From Candidatus Sordicultor fermentans (GTDB lineage: Bacteria; Atribacterota; Atribacteria; Atribacterales; Caldatribacteriaceae): DNA of 18,044 bases. Shown here one piece after another: positions 6,579 to 13,517 of the stretch. Below the pieces are notes generated by a model, which ran no database searches, was not told the DNA's origin, and worked only from the letters and a program-made list of their open reading frames with translations. Location of the stretch: assembly GCA_002385475.1 (NCBI GenBank), contig DGDO01000126.1:1-18044 (forward strand). Direction: 5' to 3'. The number at the start of each line of letters is the position of its first letter. The stretch's first letter is position 1. The translations under genes were made by a program, and so were the position numbers.

Positions 6579-7679
6579 CTAATGATTCAGAAAAAATTCC
6601 CGCACTCCCAGAATTATGGTATTCAAATCTTCCCTGGTCAGCTGAGGATGTACCGGTAAAGACAAAACCTCCCTCGCCAGGTTTTCTGCTACAGGAAAGG
6701 AAGAGGCAGAATATAAATTCTGCAAAAAGGGCTGATGATGAAGAGGTAGAGGATAATAGATTTCACACCCTATTCCCCCATCTCGCAAAAACTGAAGCAA
6801 TGCATCCCTTGCTCCTTTTACTCGCAGAGTATACTGGTGAAAAACGGGCAAAGCGTAAGGAGGAAGGTAGGGAACATCTATAAAAGGGAGATCAGCCAGC
6901 TCCTGGTTATAAAAAGCGGCATTTCGACGCCTTTTTTCATTAAACTGCTCCAGCTTAGAAAGTTGAACTCGACCCAGTGCTCCTCCTATATCGGTAAGAC
7001 GAAAATTGTAACCCAGTGCTTCATGATAGTATCTTTTTCTGCTTCCATGATTTATAAGCATACGACATTTTTGGGCCAAAAGAGAGTCGTTGGTAGTAAT
7101 CATTCCTCCCTCTCCCGTGGTCATGTTTTTAGTAGGATAAAAACTAAAAGCCCCCATATCTCCCCAGCTTCCTACTTTCCTCCCCTGACACTCTGCTCCA
7201 TGTGCTTGAGCACAATCCTCTAAGAGAAAAAGATTGTATTTTTGAGTTAAAAAAGCTATTTCTTCCAAATCACAGGGAAGACCATAAAGGTGGACAGCTA
7301 TTATTCCCTTAATATTTCTCTCTTTTTTAAGAATATCCTCAAGCTTTCCCGGGTCAAGATTAAAGGTTTTTTCATCCACATCACAAAAAACCGGTACTCC
7401 TCCACACTGGAGAATAGAGCTCGCCGTAGCTACAAAGGTAAAAGGAGTAGTAATAACCCGGTCTCCCTCCTTCACCCCTAAGGCTTTCAGAGCTACAAAT
7501 AAAGCAGTGGTTCCATTGCTTGTGGCTACAGCCTCTTTTACTCCCACATAACGAGCAAATTCTTCCTCAAACTTTCTAACGTTTTCACCTTGAGCCAGAA
7601 ATCCCGAATCTAAAACTTCATTTACTGCTTTTTTTTCTTCTTCTCCTAAACAGGGTTTGCTCAGAGGTATATTAACCAT
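6579..7679 (-). CDS. DegT/DnrJ/EryC1/StrS-family PLP aminotransferase, likely sugar 3-aminotransferase (GnnB-like)
   Basis: PLP-dependent sugar aminotransferase, 366 aa, the normal length. Seen: IPLSKPCLGEEE at the start, SNGTTAL (54-60) as the PLP phosphate loop, EDCAQAHGA with PLP-binding D155, and FSFYPTKNMTTGEGG with Schiff-base K184. It should aminate a keto-sugar nucleotide using glutamate. The 16-base distance to the Gfo/Idh gene suggests that the dehydrogenase makes the 3-keto sugar that this enzyme aminates. The ATG overlaps the aroC stop by one base (TAATG). AHBA synthases share the fold and also sit near aro genes, but the active-site segment here is the ordinary sugar-aminotransferase type. 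Confidence 0.88.
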   Translation of the reverse strand: MVNIPLSKPCLGEEEKKAVNEVLDSGFLAQGENVRKFEEEFARYVGVKEAVATSNGTTALFVALKALGVKEGDRVITTPFTFVATASSILQCGGVPVFCDVDEKTFNLDPGKLEDILKKERNIKGIIAVHLYGLPCDLEEIAFLTQKYNLFLLEDCAQAHGAECQGRKVGSWGDMGAFSFYPTKNMTTGEGGMITTNDSLLAQKCRMLINHGSRKRYYHEALGYNFRLTDIGGALGRVQLSKLEQFNEKRRRNAAFYNQELADLPFIDVPYLPPYALPVFHQYTLRVKGARDALLQFLRDGGIGCEIYYPLPLHHQPFLQNLYSASSFPVAENLAREVLSLPVHPQLTREDLNTIILGVREFFLNH

Positions 7680-8869
7680 TATTTTTCTCCATCCTCAAGA
7701 GAATGAAAGCTTTCTAAATAATCAAGGTAATCTTTAAAATAAGCTTCTATTTCCTCCATAGAATCGCCACCAAATTTTTTCCGGTAAGCAGCAGCCAAAA
7801 CCCAGGCTAACATCGCCTCTCCCACCACCATTGCCCGGGGAACAGCACAGATGTCGGAGCGCTCAAAACGAGCAGAAACGGCCTTTTTCTCCCTTACATC
7901 TACGCTCATCAAGCCTCGTCGAAGAGTGGGAATGGGCTTCATAGCACATCTAACCCACATTATATCACCTACCGAAATCCCCCCTTCCACCCCTCCGCTC
8001 CGGAAAGTCTGGCGATAAAAAGGGAAAGGCAAACGACGGGAGTCATAAAAAATCTCATCATGGAATTGACTTCCCCGAAGAGTTGCAGAGCGAAAGCCTT
8101 CCCCTACTTCCACTCCTTTAATTCCTGGAATACCCATCAAAAAGAAAGCCAGCTGACTATCTAATCGTTCTTGAATTTCGCCATAGCTTCCCAGACCAGG
8201 GACTACACCTTGAGCCACCACGACAAAAGTGCCTCCCAGAGTATCTCCCTCTTCCCCTACTTTTTCTATTAATTCTATCATTTCTTTTTCTCTCTCCGGG
8301 TCATAAGTGTGCAGGGGAGAAGATTCTGCCCGGGATATCTTTTCTTCCCAGCTCATCTCTTCTTGAGCGCTAATTTCTCCGATACTTTCTACAAATCCCC
8401 CCACCTTTACTCCAAAGTGACGGAGAAAAACCTTAGCCACTGCTCCTGCCACGCATTTCCCCACCGTTTCTCGAGCGCTGGCTCTTTCAATAACATTCCG
8501 CAGGTCAGAAAAACGATACTTCACCATTCCCCCCAAATCGGCATGGCCGGGACGAGGAATGGTAATCTCTTCGTAGGAAGAAGGAGCGCTACCTCGAGGG
8601 TCCATAAGGGTAGACCAATTCTCATAATCTCGATTTTTAACCTCAAAAACCACCGGACCTCCTAAGGTTTTCCCCCACCGCACTCCGCCTAAAATCTCTA
8701 CTTCGTCTTTTTCTATCTTCATACGCCCTCCCGAGCCAAAACCGCTCTGACGTCGGGAAAGCTCCCGGTTTATGAAAGGAATATCCACTTCCAGATTAGC
8801 AGGAAGCCCTCTAATTAGAGTTATAATGGCTGGGCCATGAGATTCACCGGCGGTGTGAAACTCCAGCAA
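7679..8869 (-). CDS. aroC: Chorismate synthase
   Basis: Converts 5-enolpyruvylshikimate 3-phosphate to chorismate, the last shikimate step, using reduced FMN. The protein is 396 aa, in the normal 360-400 range. All family signatures are present: FHTAGESHGPAII (4-16), RRQSGFGSGGRM, RPGHADLGGMVKY, RASARETVGKC and RSGGVEGGISVGD. The TTG start is preferred because GGAGG ends six bases upstream (8876-8880) and the family signature begins immediately. Its first 26 bases overlap the end of the tyrA C-terminal frame, so tyrA translation probably feeds aroC initiation. It sits with DAHP synthase and tyrA in an aromatic amino acid block. Confidence 0.97.
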   Translation of the reverse strand: MLEFHTAGESHGPAIITLIRGLPANLEVDIPFINRELSRRQSGFGSGGRMKIEKDEVEILGGVRWGKTLGGPVVFEVKNRDYENWSTLMDPRGSAPSSYEEITIPRPGHADLGGMVKYRFSDLRNVIERASARETVGKCVAGAVAKVFLRHFGVKVGGFVESIGEISAQEEMSWEEKISRAESSPLHTYDPEREKEMIELIEKVGEEGDTLGGTFVVVAQGVVPGLGSYGEIQERLDSQLAFFLMGIPGIKGVEVGEGFRSATLRGSQFHDEIFYDSRRLPFPFYRQTFRSGGVEGGISVGDIMWVRCAMKPIPTLRRGLMSVDVREKKAVSARFERSDICAVPRAMVVGEAMLAWVLAAAYRKKFGGDSMEEIEAYFKDYLDYLESFHSLEDGEK

Positions 8870-9161
8870 TACTTTCCTCCTTAAGATGTGCTATTTCCTG
8901 AAGAAGAGATAACAGCTCTTCTTCTTCGCTTTCTTTTATAATTTCTATCATTTTATCAAGTTCTCTCTGGAAAAGACCAATCGTCTTCAATATTTTATCT
9001 CGATTGGTGATAAAAATATCCCTCCACATCCGGGGAGAAGAACCCCCTATTCTCACCCAGTCTCCGAAAGAAGGACCAGCATATTGAGGCAAGTCCTCCC
9101 TATGAGATAAAACTGCCGAAAGAAAACAATTGGAAAGAATGTGAGGAAGGTGACTGGTCAT
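8844..9161 (-). CDS. tyrA: Prephenate dehydrogenase, C-terminal part (frame-shifted from 9191-9706)
   Basis: This frame carries the helical dimerisation half of prephenate dehydrogenase. It stays open to about 9201, encoding LTVEEHDEICAMTSHLPHILS, the conserved EEHD...SHLPH segment, before the listed ATG; GPSFGDWVRIGGSSPRMW follows. No plausible ribosome site precedes the ATG, which falls in the middle of a conserved motif, so this is not an independent gene. One extra T in the T run at 9193-9201, or a -1 ribosomal slip on T-TTT-TTT, joins it to the upstream frame and gives about 285 aa, the usual TyrA length. Either a sequencing or assembly indel, a real mutation, or recoding explains it; sequence alone cannot say. 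Confidence 0.85.
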   Translation of the reverse strand: MTSHLPHILSNCFLSAVLSHREDLPQYAGPSFGDWVRIGGSSPRMWRDIFITNRDKILKTIGLFQRELDKMIEIIKESEEEELLSLLQEIAHLKEESIAGVSHRR

Positions 9162-9190
9162 AGCGCATATTTCATCGTGTTCTTCAACGG

Positions 9191-9706
9191 TTAAAAAAAA
9201 ACCTGCCCTTCCAAAAAACGGGCTATCTCTTCCACCATGTTTTTACCACTTTCTGACGCCGGAGGGGGAGAAACCAGAATCGGCACATTTCTTAAAATCC
9301 CCTTTCTGGCATGTTCTATTCCACTCCTCTCCCCACCCCCCATAGGATGAAAACCTGAATACTCGAGGCCCTGAAGAGCAGGAGATATCTCTCCCCATAC
9401 CCACTCTCTGGTGCTTCCTAAATCCAAAACTCGGGTAGAAGGAGAAAGGTGGGGACGAAGTTCCAAAAAGACAGGAGGCACACTCATAACCGGAAGAGAT
9501 AAAAAAACCAGATCCACTCCCTGGGCAGCTTCTTCTAAAGAAGGAGAGATAAAATTCACTGCCCCCAATTCCTTCGCTTTTTCTGCTGCTTTTCGGTCTA
9601 TATCATAGCCTTTAATAAACTTTGTGCGAGGCCAGCTGGATAATTCCAGGCCCAGAGAACCTCCCATTAATCCCAGACCAATGATAGCAATAGCTAACTC
9701 TTCCAA
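9191..9706 (-). CDS. tyrA: Prephenate dehydrogenase, N-terminal NAD-binding part (frame-shifted)
   Basis: Oxidative decarboxylation of prephenate to 4-hydroxyphenylpyruvate for tyrosine synthesis. This 171-aa frame holds the NAD-binding domain: IIGLGLMGGSLGLEL (8-22), the acidic strand end of YDIDRKAAEKA, and the catalytic-region FHPMGGGERSGIEHA. The start is TTG with GGAGG six bases upstream, one base after the aroF stop. It ends ...GQVFF then TAA directly after nine T (9193-9201, minus strand), just where the family continues into the EEHD motif encoded in the next frame (see 8844-9161). The stop therefore results from a frame break, not a natural end. Confidence 0.88.
   Translation of the reverse strand: MEELAIAIIGLGLMGGSLGLELSSWPRTKFIKGYDIDRKAAEKAKELGAVNFISPSLEEAAQGVDLVFLSLPVMSVPPVFLELRPHLSPSTRVLDLGSTREWVWGEISPALQGLEYSGFHPMGGGERSGIEHARKGILRNVPILVSPPPASESGKNMVEEIARFLEGQVFF
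9193..9201 (-). other. T9 homopolymer at the tyrA frame break (candidate slippery site)
   Basis: On the minus strand the zero frame reads GTT TTT TTT TAA. A -1 slip on T-TTT-TTT gives TTA ACC GTT GAA GAA and continues straight into the conserved C-terminal half. Runs of nine T can cause polymerase slippage, ribosomal slippage, replication indels and sequencing errors. Confidence 0.55.
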
Positions 9707-9707
9707 A

Positions 9708-10724
9708 CTAAACCTCCTTTTCCATCACCACTGCCAGCTTCTTTATCTCTCTCACCAGATGATAAAATTGTTCAGGAGTAAGGGATTGAGGACCATCTGA
9801 TAATGCCTCAACGGGGTTGGGATGAACTTCAACTATTACACCATCAGCTCCCGCAGCCAGCGCAGCTAAGCTCATAGTTTCTACGAGATCGCTTCTCCCT
9901 GTGCCATGACTGGGGTCGGCTAAAATGGGAAGATGGCTCTGCATTTTTACCAAAGGAATACAGCTCAGGTCTAAAGTGTTACGGGTGGAGGGCTCAAAAG
10001 TCCTTATTCCTCTCTCACATAAAACTACCTGATGGTTTCCCTGAGCCAGAATATATTCAGCAGACATCAAAAGTTCTTCCACGGTATTCATCATGCCTCG
10101 CTTGAGAAGAACAGGTTTATGCAGTCTGCCTGCTGCCTCGAGAAGGCGAAAATTTTGCATATTACGGGCTCCTATCTGAATCATATCGGCATATTCAGCA
10201 ACCAGAGGTAGCTCCTCCACTCCTAAAGCTTCAGTAACTATGGGTAGCCCGCTCACTTCCCGAGCTTTAGCTAAAAATTTTAACCCCTCTTCTGCTAATC
10301 CTTGAAAACTATAAGGAGAAGTGCGAGGTTTAAAGGCGCCTCCCCGGAGAATTTTTGCTCCCGCTTCTTTTATCCGGAGAGCAGTTTCCACGATTTGTTC
10401 TTCTGATTCTACCGAGCAGGGGCCGGCTATCAATACGAATTTTCCCATCCCTATTTCTACATCGCCCACTTTTACTGTGGTATCGGCCTCTCTGAATTCT
10501 CGGCTGGTTAATCTATAAGGAGCAAGAACTGGTATTACCTTTTCTACAAAAGGCAAGACCCCGATTTTTTCTTCTAAGTTAACTCTCCGCTCATCACCGA
10601 TAGCACCGATTATGGTTCTCTCTACTCCTTGAGAAACATGAGCCCCAAAACCAAGCTTTTCCAGTCTTTTTACTACATCATCAATCTGCTCTTGAGTTGC
10701 ACCGCTCCGTAACACAATAATCAT
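9708..10724 (-). CDS. aroF: 3-deoxy-7-phosphoheptulonate (DAHP) synthase with N-terminal regulatory domain
   Basis: Condenses phosphoenolpyruvate and erythrose 4-phosphate, the first committed shikimate step. The protein is 338 aa. Residues 1-70 form a ferredoxin-like/ACT-type domain (MIIVLRSGATQEQIDDV), as in the feedback-regulated Thermotoga enzyme, and about 85-335 is the TIM barrel. Catalytic signatures: AGPCSVES (100-107), FKPRTSPYSFQG (131-142), IQIGARNMQN, LCERGIRTFE and DPSHGTGRSD, then EVHPNPVEALSDGPQSL. The N-terminal domain implies allosteric inhibition by an aromatic amino acid (known for relatives, inferred here). It lies 12 bases after rlmN and one base before tyrA. The symbol is the one commonly used for this type. 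Confidence 0.96.
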   Translation of the reverse strand: MIIVLRSGATQEQIDDVVKRLEKLGFGAHVSQGVERTIIGAIGDERRVNLEEKIGVLPFVEKVIPVLAPYRLTSREFREADTTVKVGDVEIGMGKFVLIAGPCSVESEEQIVETALRIKEAGAKILRGGAFKPRTSPYSFQGLAEEGLKFLAKAREVSGLPIVTEALGVEELPLVAEYADMIQIGARNMQNFRLLEAAGRLHKPVLLKRGMMNTVEELLMSAEYILAQGNHQVVLCERGIRTFEPSTRNTLDLSCIPLVKMQSHLPILADPSHGTGRSDLVETMSLAALAAGADGVIVEVHPNPVEALSDGPQSLTPEQFYHLVREIKKLAVVMEKEV

Positions 10725-10736
10725 CGTTTTTCTCTC

Positions 10737-11762
10737 CTAACCATAAATACGATAAAGTTCTCCACAAGCCGCCTGGATATCCTGTCCTCGCGGTTTTCTT
10801 ATCGTCACCTGTATCCCGTTTTCCTCCAGAACCGAAGCAAAGGCTTTTACCCTCCTCGGAGAAGGTGGAGAAAAAGCAGAAGAGGGAACCAGGTTACCAG
10901 GAATAAGATTAACATGAATCAGTAATTTCTTCAATAATTTCGCCACTTCCTGAGCATCTTCTTTACTGTCATTTATCTCGTTCCAGAGAGTATATTCTAT
11001 GGTCACTCGCCGATGGGTAACAGCCAGATATTCTTTTATCGCCCTTAAAACCTGCTCTAAAGGATAAACTTTATTGAGAGGTATCAACAAATTGCGTAAT
11101 TCATCCCGGGGAGCATGCATCGACCAGGCCAGGTTAACCTCTGGCCAATCTCTTCCCAATTTTACGATTTTATCTGGTATGCCCACTGTAGAGACGGTCA
11201 TTCTCCTTGCTCCTTTGCGGAAACCTTCCGGAGAATTTATGACTTGAAGCGCCCGATGTACATTCTCATAATTGAGCAGGGGTTCTCCCATCCCCATAAA
11301 TACTAAGTTGTTAGCCGTCATCCCCGTTTCTTTTTCTATTACCCATATCTCTTCTACTATTTCCTGATAGGTAAGATTTCGCCGGAACCCAGCAAGGCCG
11401 GTAGCACAAAAAGTGCAGCCTGCCGGACAACCCACTTGAGTAGAAAGACAAAGAGTTCGGCGGTCTCTGTGGGGGATGAGCACTGCTTCTACATTATCTT
11501 GGGGAGGAAAATGGATTAAAAATTTTACCGTTCCATCTTTCGATTTCTGAATCTCTTTAATTTGAGAGCTACCCAGAGAAAAAGCGCTATCCAGCTTTTC
11601 TCGCAAGGCCACAGGCAAGTTGGTCATATCAAAAAAGGAGTCTGCTTTCTTTTCATATATCCACTGGAAAATTTGTCGAGCTCGAAAAGAAGGTTCTCCC
11701 TCCTCTTCCAGCCAGGAGTAGATATCAGAAGGCAAAAGTCCAATCAGATTTTTCTTTCTCAT
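10737..11762 (-). CDS. rlmN: Dual-specificity rRNA/tRNA adenine-C2 methyltransferase RlmN
   Basis: Radical SAM enzyme that methylates C2 of A2503 in 23S rRNA and A37 in some tRNAs. The protein is 341 aa. The 4Fe-4S ligands are C112, C116 and C119 (VGCPAGCTFCATGLAG), and the catalytic Cys near the C-terminus is C333 (DIQAACGELYRIYG). NLVFMGMGEPLLNYENV is the family SAM-binding motif. The second methyl-carrying Cys must be the family's conserved residue; C333 matches its position at the very end. One small departure is AWSMHAPRDELR where most members read AISLHA. The start ATG has no clear Shine-Dalgarno site. It is first in the long operon, with candidate promoters 90-115 bases upstream. Confidence 0.95.
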   Translation of the reverse strand: MRKKNLIGLLPSDIYSWLEEEGEPSFRARQIFQWIYEKKADSFFDMTNLPVALREKLDSAFSLGSSQIKEIQKSKDGTVKFLIHFPPQDNVEAVLIPHRDRRTLCLSTQVGCPAGCTFCATGLAGFRRNLTYQEIVEEIWVIEKETGMTANNLVFMGMGEPLLNYENVHRALQVINSPEGFRKGARRMTVSTVGIPDKIVKLGRDWPEVNLAWSMHAPRDELRNLLIPLNKVYPLEQVLRAIKEYLAVTHRRVTIEYTLWNEINDSKEDAQEVAKLLKKLLIHVNLIPGNLVPSSAFSPPSPRRVKAFASVLEENGIQVTIRKPRGQDIQAACGELYRIYG

Positions 11763-11819
11763 CTATTATGATTAATAACCCCGCTTTTTATTTGAGTCAG
11801 GATAGCATAATGATTCGAT

Positions 11820-11877
11820 AGTATATGCGATATATAGCTTTTCATGTAAGAATACCAGATATTTTAAAATCAAACAA
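11820..11877 (-). promoter_or_regulatory. Candidate promoter(s) for the rlmN-aro operon
   Basis: Minus strand: TTGTTT (11872-11877), 17 bases, then TATTCT (11849-11854) preceded by TG at the extended -10 position. A second -10-like TATACT is at 11820-11825 without a good -35. These lie in the only sizeable gap (11763-11974) upstream of rlmN. Matches are moderate, so readthrough from the ybaK-tadA-tRNA transcript is an alternative source of transcription. Confidence 0.35.
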
Positions 11878-11927
11878 GGAAAACAATACAAAGTCTGCAC
11901 TCACCCTGTGTCCCACAGAATAAGCAC

Positions 11928-11958
11928 AAAAAACTACAATTAAGGAATCCTTCAAATT
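11928..11958 (-). terminator. Weak possible terminator after tRNA-Ser
   Basis: On the minus strand AATT-TG-AAGG-ATT-CCTT-AATT folds into an eight-pair stem with a two-base bulge. Four bases later come six T (11928-11933). The stem is AT-rich and the T-tract is offset, so termination is probably partial. It would separate the tRNA transcript from the rlmN operon. Confidence 0.25.
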
Positions 11959-11974
11959 TCCCCCAAATAGCCAT

Positions 11975-12067
11975 TGGCGGAGAGGGTGGGATTCGAACCC
12001 ACGAGACCGCTCAGCACGGCCTACTCGATTTCGAGTCGAGCGCCTTCATCCCCTCGGCCACCTCTCC
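11975..12067 (-). tRNA. tRNA-Ser, anticodon CGA (reads UCG), CCA encoded
   Basis: 93 bases including a genomically encoded CCA (TGG on the plus strand at 11975-11977). Acceptor arms GGAGAGG and CCTCTCC pair perfectly. The anticodon stem CTCGA/TCGAG encloses the loop CTCGAAA with anticodon CGA. The T arm is GTGGG-TTCGAAT-CCCAC. A long variable arm (about 20 bases) between the anticodon and T arms marks it as class II, and the anticodon makes it serine. It lies on the same strand as tadA and directly after it; the tadA reading frame runs 57 bases into the tRNA before meeting a stop. It is probably matured by RNase P cleavage of the ybaK-tadA transcript. Confidence 0.96.
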
Positions 12068-12523
12068 TCTTTTTAGCTTGAAATAATTTTTAAGAATCTC
12101 ACCACATTTATCTTCCAGTATTCCCCCTTCTATTTCCACACAATGAGGGAAAAGTTTTCTGTCAAAAACATCAATCACGCTTCCGGCCGCTCCCCATTTG
12201 GGGTCTCGGGCTCCAAAAAAGACTTTTTTAATCCGAGATTGAATTATAGCTCCGGCGCACATAGGACAGGGCTCCAGAGTAACAAAAAGAAAAGCATCAC
12301 TCAGGCGCCAGCTACCTAAAATCCGAGAAGCTTGATTGATAGCTATAATCTCAGCATGAGCGGTCACCTCTTGTCGCTTTTCCCTTTGATTATGAGAGCG
12401 AGCTACAACCTCTCCCCCTGAAACGACACAGGCACCTACCGGAACCTCGTCTTCCCGGAAAGCCTGTTGAGCTTCCTCCCAGGCAATTTCCATAAATTTT
12501 TCTTTCATAATATCTTCGTTCAT
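12011..12523 (-). CDS. tadA: tRNA adenosine(34) deaminase TadA
   Basis: Deaminates A34 to inosine in tRNA-Arg(ACG), allowing wobble reading of CGN codons. The protein is 170 aa as an open frame. The zinc/catalytic motifs are HAEIIA (H56, E58) and PCPMCAGAI (C86, C89). VPVGACVV and VFFGARDPKWGAAGS are typical of TadA. The last about 19 residues after YFKLKR are encoded by the 5' half of tRNA-Ser, because no stop codon lies before the tRNA; the natural protein body therefore ends about at residue 151. The ATG overlaps the deacylase stop by four bases (ATGA). RNase P processing would remove the stop codon from the mRNA. Confidence 0.94.
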   Translation of the reverse strand: MNEDIMKEKFMEIAWEEAQQAFREDEVPVGACVVSGGEVVARSHNQREKRQEVTAHAEIIAINQASRILGSWRLSDAFLFVTLEPCPMCAGAIIQSRIKKVFFGARDPKWGAAGSVIDVFDRKLFPHCVEIEGGILEDKCGEILKNYFKLKRGEVAEGMKALDSKSSRPC

Positions 12524-12999
12524 TTAACCGAAATCACCCGTCCTCCAGTTAACTCTACCAATTCCTGAAAAGAAAGCCGGAACACGCTGCGAGGGTCACC
12601 AGCAGCTGCCCAGATTTCCTCGTATTTCTCCAGGTCCTGATCAATAAAAGTTTCTATTTTCTCTTTGTGACCCAGAGGAGGAACTCCCCCGATGGCAAAA
12701 CCGGTTTTTTCCCTCACAAACTGAGCATCCCCCTTGCAGACGGGCTCTCCCACCAGGCATTCCAGTTGCTTTTCGTTAACCCGGTTCTCCCCACTTGCTA
12801 AAACTAAAAAAGGGCGATGAGTGTGTGCTCCTTCAAAAACCAGAGACTTAACAATCTGCCCTATCTCGCAACCAATCGCCTGAGCTGCTTCTTCAGAGCT
12901 CCGAGTAGAGCAAGAAAACTCCACTATCCGTGAGGATAGGCCCACTTTTTCTAACACTTCTCTAAACCGATTTACTCCTGACTTTACCTCTCCAGACAC
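12520..12999 (-). CDS. YbaK/EbsC-family aminoacyl-tRNA deacylase (Cys-tRNA(Pro)/ProX type)
   Basis: Hydrolyses mischarged tRNA, typically Cys- or Ala-tRNA(Pro), in trans. From the GTG chosen here it is 159 aa, the normal size. Family features are IGQIVKSLVFEG with the key Lys, LVLASGENRVNEKQL, KTGFAIGGVPPLGHKEK and a C-terminal AGDPRSVFRLSFQELVELTG. The open frame extends to a TTG at 13050, but GTG at 12999 has AAAAGGGGG seven bases upstream, and a probable promoter overlaps the longer N-terminus, so the shorter form is preferred. It is the first gene of a ybaK-tadA-tRNA unit. Exact tRNA substrate is not readable from sequence. Confidence 0.9.
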   Translation of the reverse strand: MSGEVKSGVNRFREVLEKVGLSSRIVEFSCSTRSSEEAAQAIGCEIGQIVKSLVFEGAHTHRPFLVLASGENRVNEKQLECLVGEPVCKGDAQFVREKTGFAIGGVPPLGHKEKIETFIDQDLEKYEEIWAAAGDPRSVFRLSFQELVELTGGRVISVK

Positions 13000-13006
13000 A
13001 GCATTT

Positions 13007-13015
13007 CCCCCTTTT
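13007..13015 (-). promoter_or_regulatory. Ribosome binding site deciding the ybaK-type start
   Basis: AAAAGGGGG on the minus strand lies seven bases before the GTG at 12999. The alternative TTG start at 13050 has no such site, and the promoter's -35 falls on it. Confidence 0.6.
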
Positions 13016-13022
13016 ACTATAC

Positions 13023-13050
13023 ATTTTACCTTTCTATCTCTACTTTGCAA
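13023..13050 (-). promoter_or_regulatory. Candidate promoter of ybaK-tadA-tRNA-Ser
   Basis: Minus strand: TTGCAA (13045-13050), 16-base spacer, TAAAAT (13023-13028). This gives four and five matches to the two sigma70 hexamers. It would start transcription just upstream of the strong ribosome site at 13007-13015, consistent with a GTG start at 12999. Confidence 0.45.
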
Positions 13051-13171
13051 GGCCTCTGGATGAACACTCGCTTTATGTTTTCATCTCAAGGAAAAAATCG
13101 AAACCATGGCCGGTCACAGAATTCATTGTAACCCTTCTCTCGATGAAAAAGCCCGTTATCCAGGGGAAAAT

Positions 13172-13348
13172 AGCCTATTCCTCCCCTATAGCTCTGGAAG
13201 CTACCCCTTTAGCAAGCGCACCCCTCTTTGCGTGGCAGCAAATTACATCGTGCTAAAAGCAACCCTCGCAATAGCGAAAGAGAAATAGGCTGTTTTATTT
13301 CTTTCTTCCTCAGAGCTATCTTCAGCTTTTTACTTACTCTGTAGCTCT
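13172..13348 (-). ncRNA. Candidate structured RNA with crossing long-range stems
   Basis: Pairings seen: 13172-13183 with 13280-13291 (12 pairs), 13188-13200 with 13305-13319 (13 pairs, two-base bulge), 13206-13214 with 13251-13259 (9 pairs), and hairpin 13266-13277 (TCGC/GCGA, four-base loop). The first two stems cross, as in a pseudoknot or a two-state switch. A third copy of the AGAGCTA/TAGCTCT element at 13342-13348 competes for the same strand. G-U pairs complete two stems only when the minus strand is the RNA; on the plus strand they become A-C mismatches. I do not recognise 5S, 6S, RNase P, tmRNA, SRP, T-box or cobalamin motifs. It could be a small RNA, a leader, or a mobile palindromic element. 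Confidence 0.35.
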
Positions 13349-13460
13349 TTTATTTTCCAAAGTTATGAACGAACACCCCTTTTTTATAGGTCTGTGGTCA
13401 TAACACACTTGGGTCTATAAGGCCTCCGAAGGCTTATTACTGCCCCGTCCGGTCAAAAAT

Positions 13461-13490
13461 TTGCACTAAGAAACCAACTTGTGTTATCCT
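13461..13490 (+). promoter_or_regulatory. Candidate promoter of the ATP-grasp/opine dehydrogenase/B12 mutase operon
   Basis: TTGCAC (13461-13466), 18-base spacer, TATCCT (13485-13490) with TGT just before it, an extended -10. It would give a leader of only about 20 bases, so the structured block upstream would not be part of this mRNA. Confidence 0.45.
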
Positions 13491-13517
13491 ATTTCGGTAA
13501 AAGGGTAAAAGGAAGTG

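Noticed and set aside
6579..7679. AHBA synthase of an aminoshikimate pathway
   Set aside because: The active-site segment is of the general sugar-aminotransferase type, and no aminoDHQ synthase or kinase partner is present; kept only as an alternative.
11763..11974. SRP RNA gene near tadA, as in some Firmicutes
   Set aside because: No GGAAGGAAGCAG-type apical loop or Alu-like segments; only a short CTGTG/CACAG hairpin and promoter-like boxes.
13106..13288. 60-codon plus-strand open frame in the intergenic region
   Set aside because: No ribosome site at proper distance, no recognisable domain, and it lies over the complementary segments of the candidate RNA.
13172..13291. 5S rRNA (120 bases with pairing ends)
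   Set aside because: Length and end pairing fit, but none of the conserved 5S loop sequences are present on either strand.
13100..13500. Cobalamin riboswitch controlling the B12 mutase-like operon
   Set aside because: No B12-box-like GCCACTG element in proper context on the plus strand, and the likely promoter lies downstream of the structured block.
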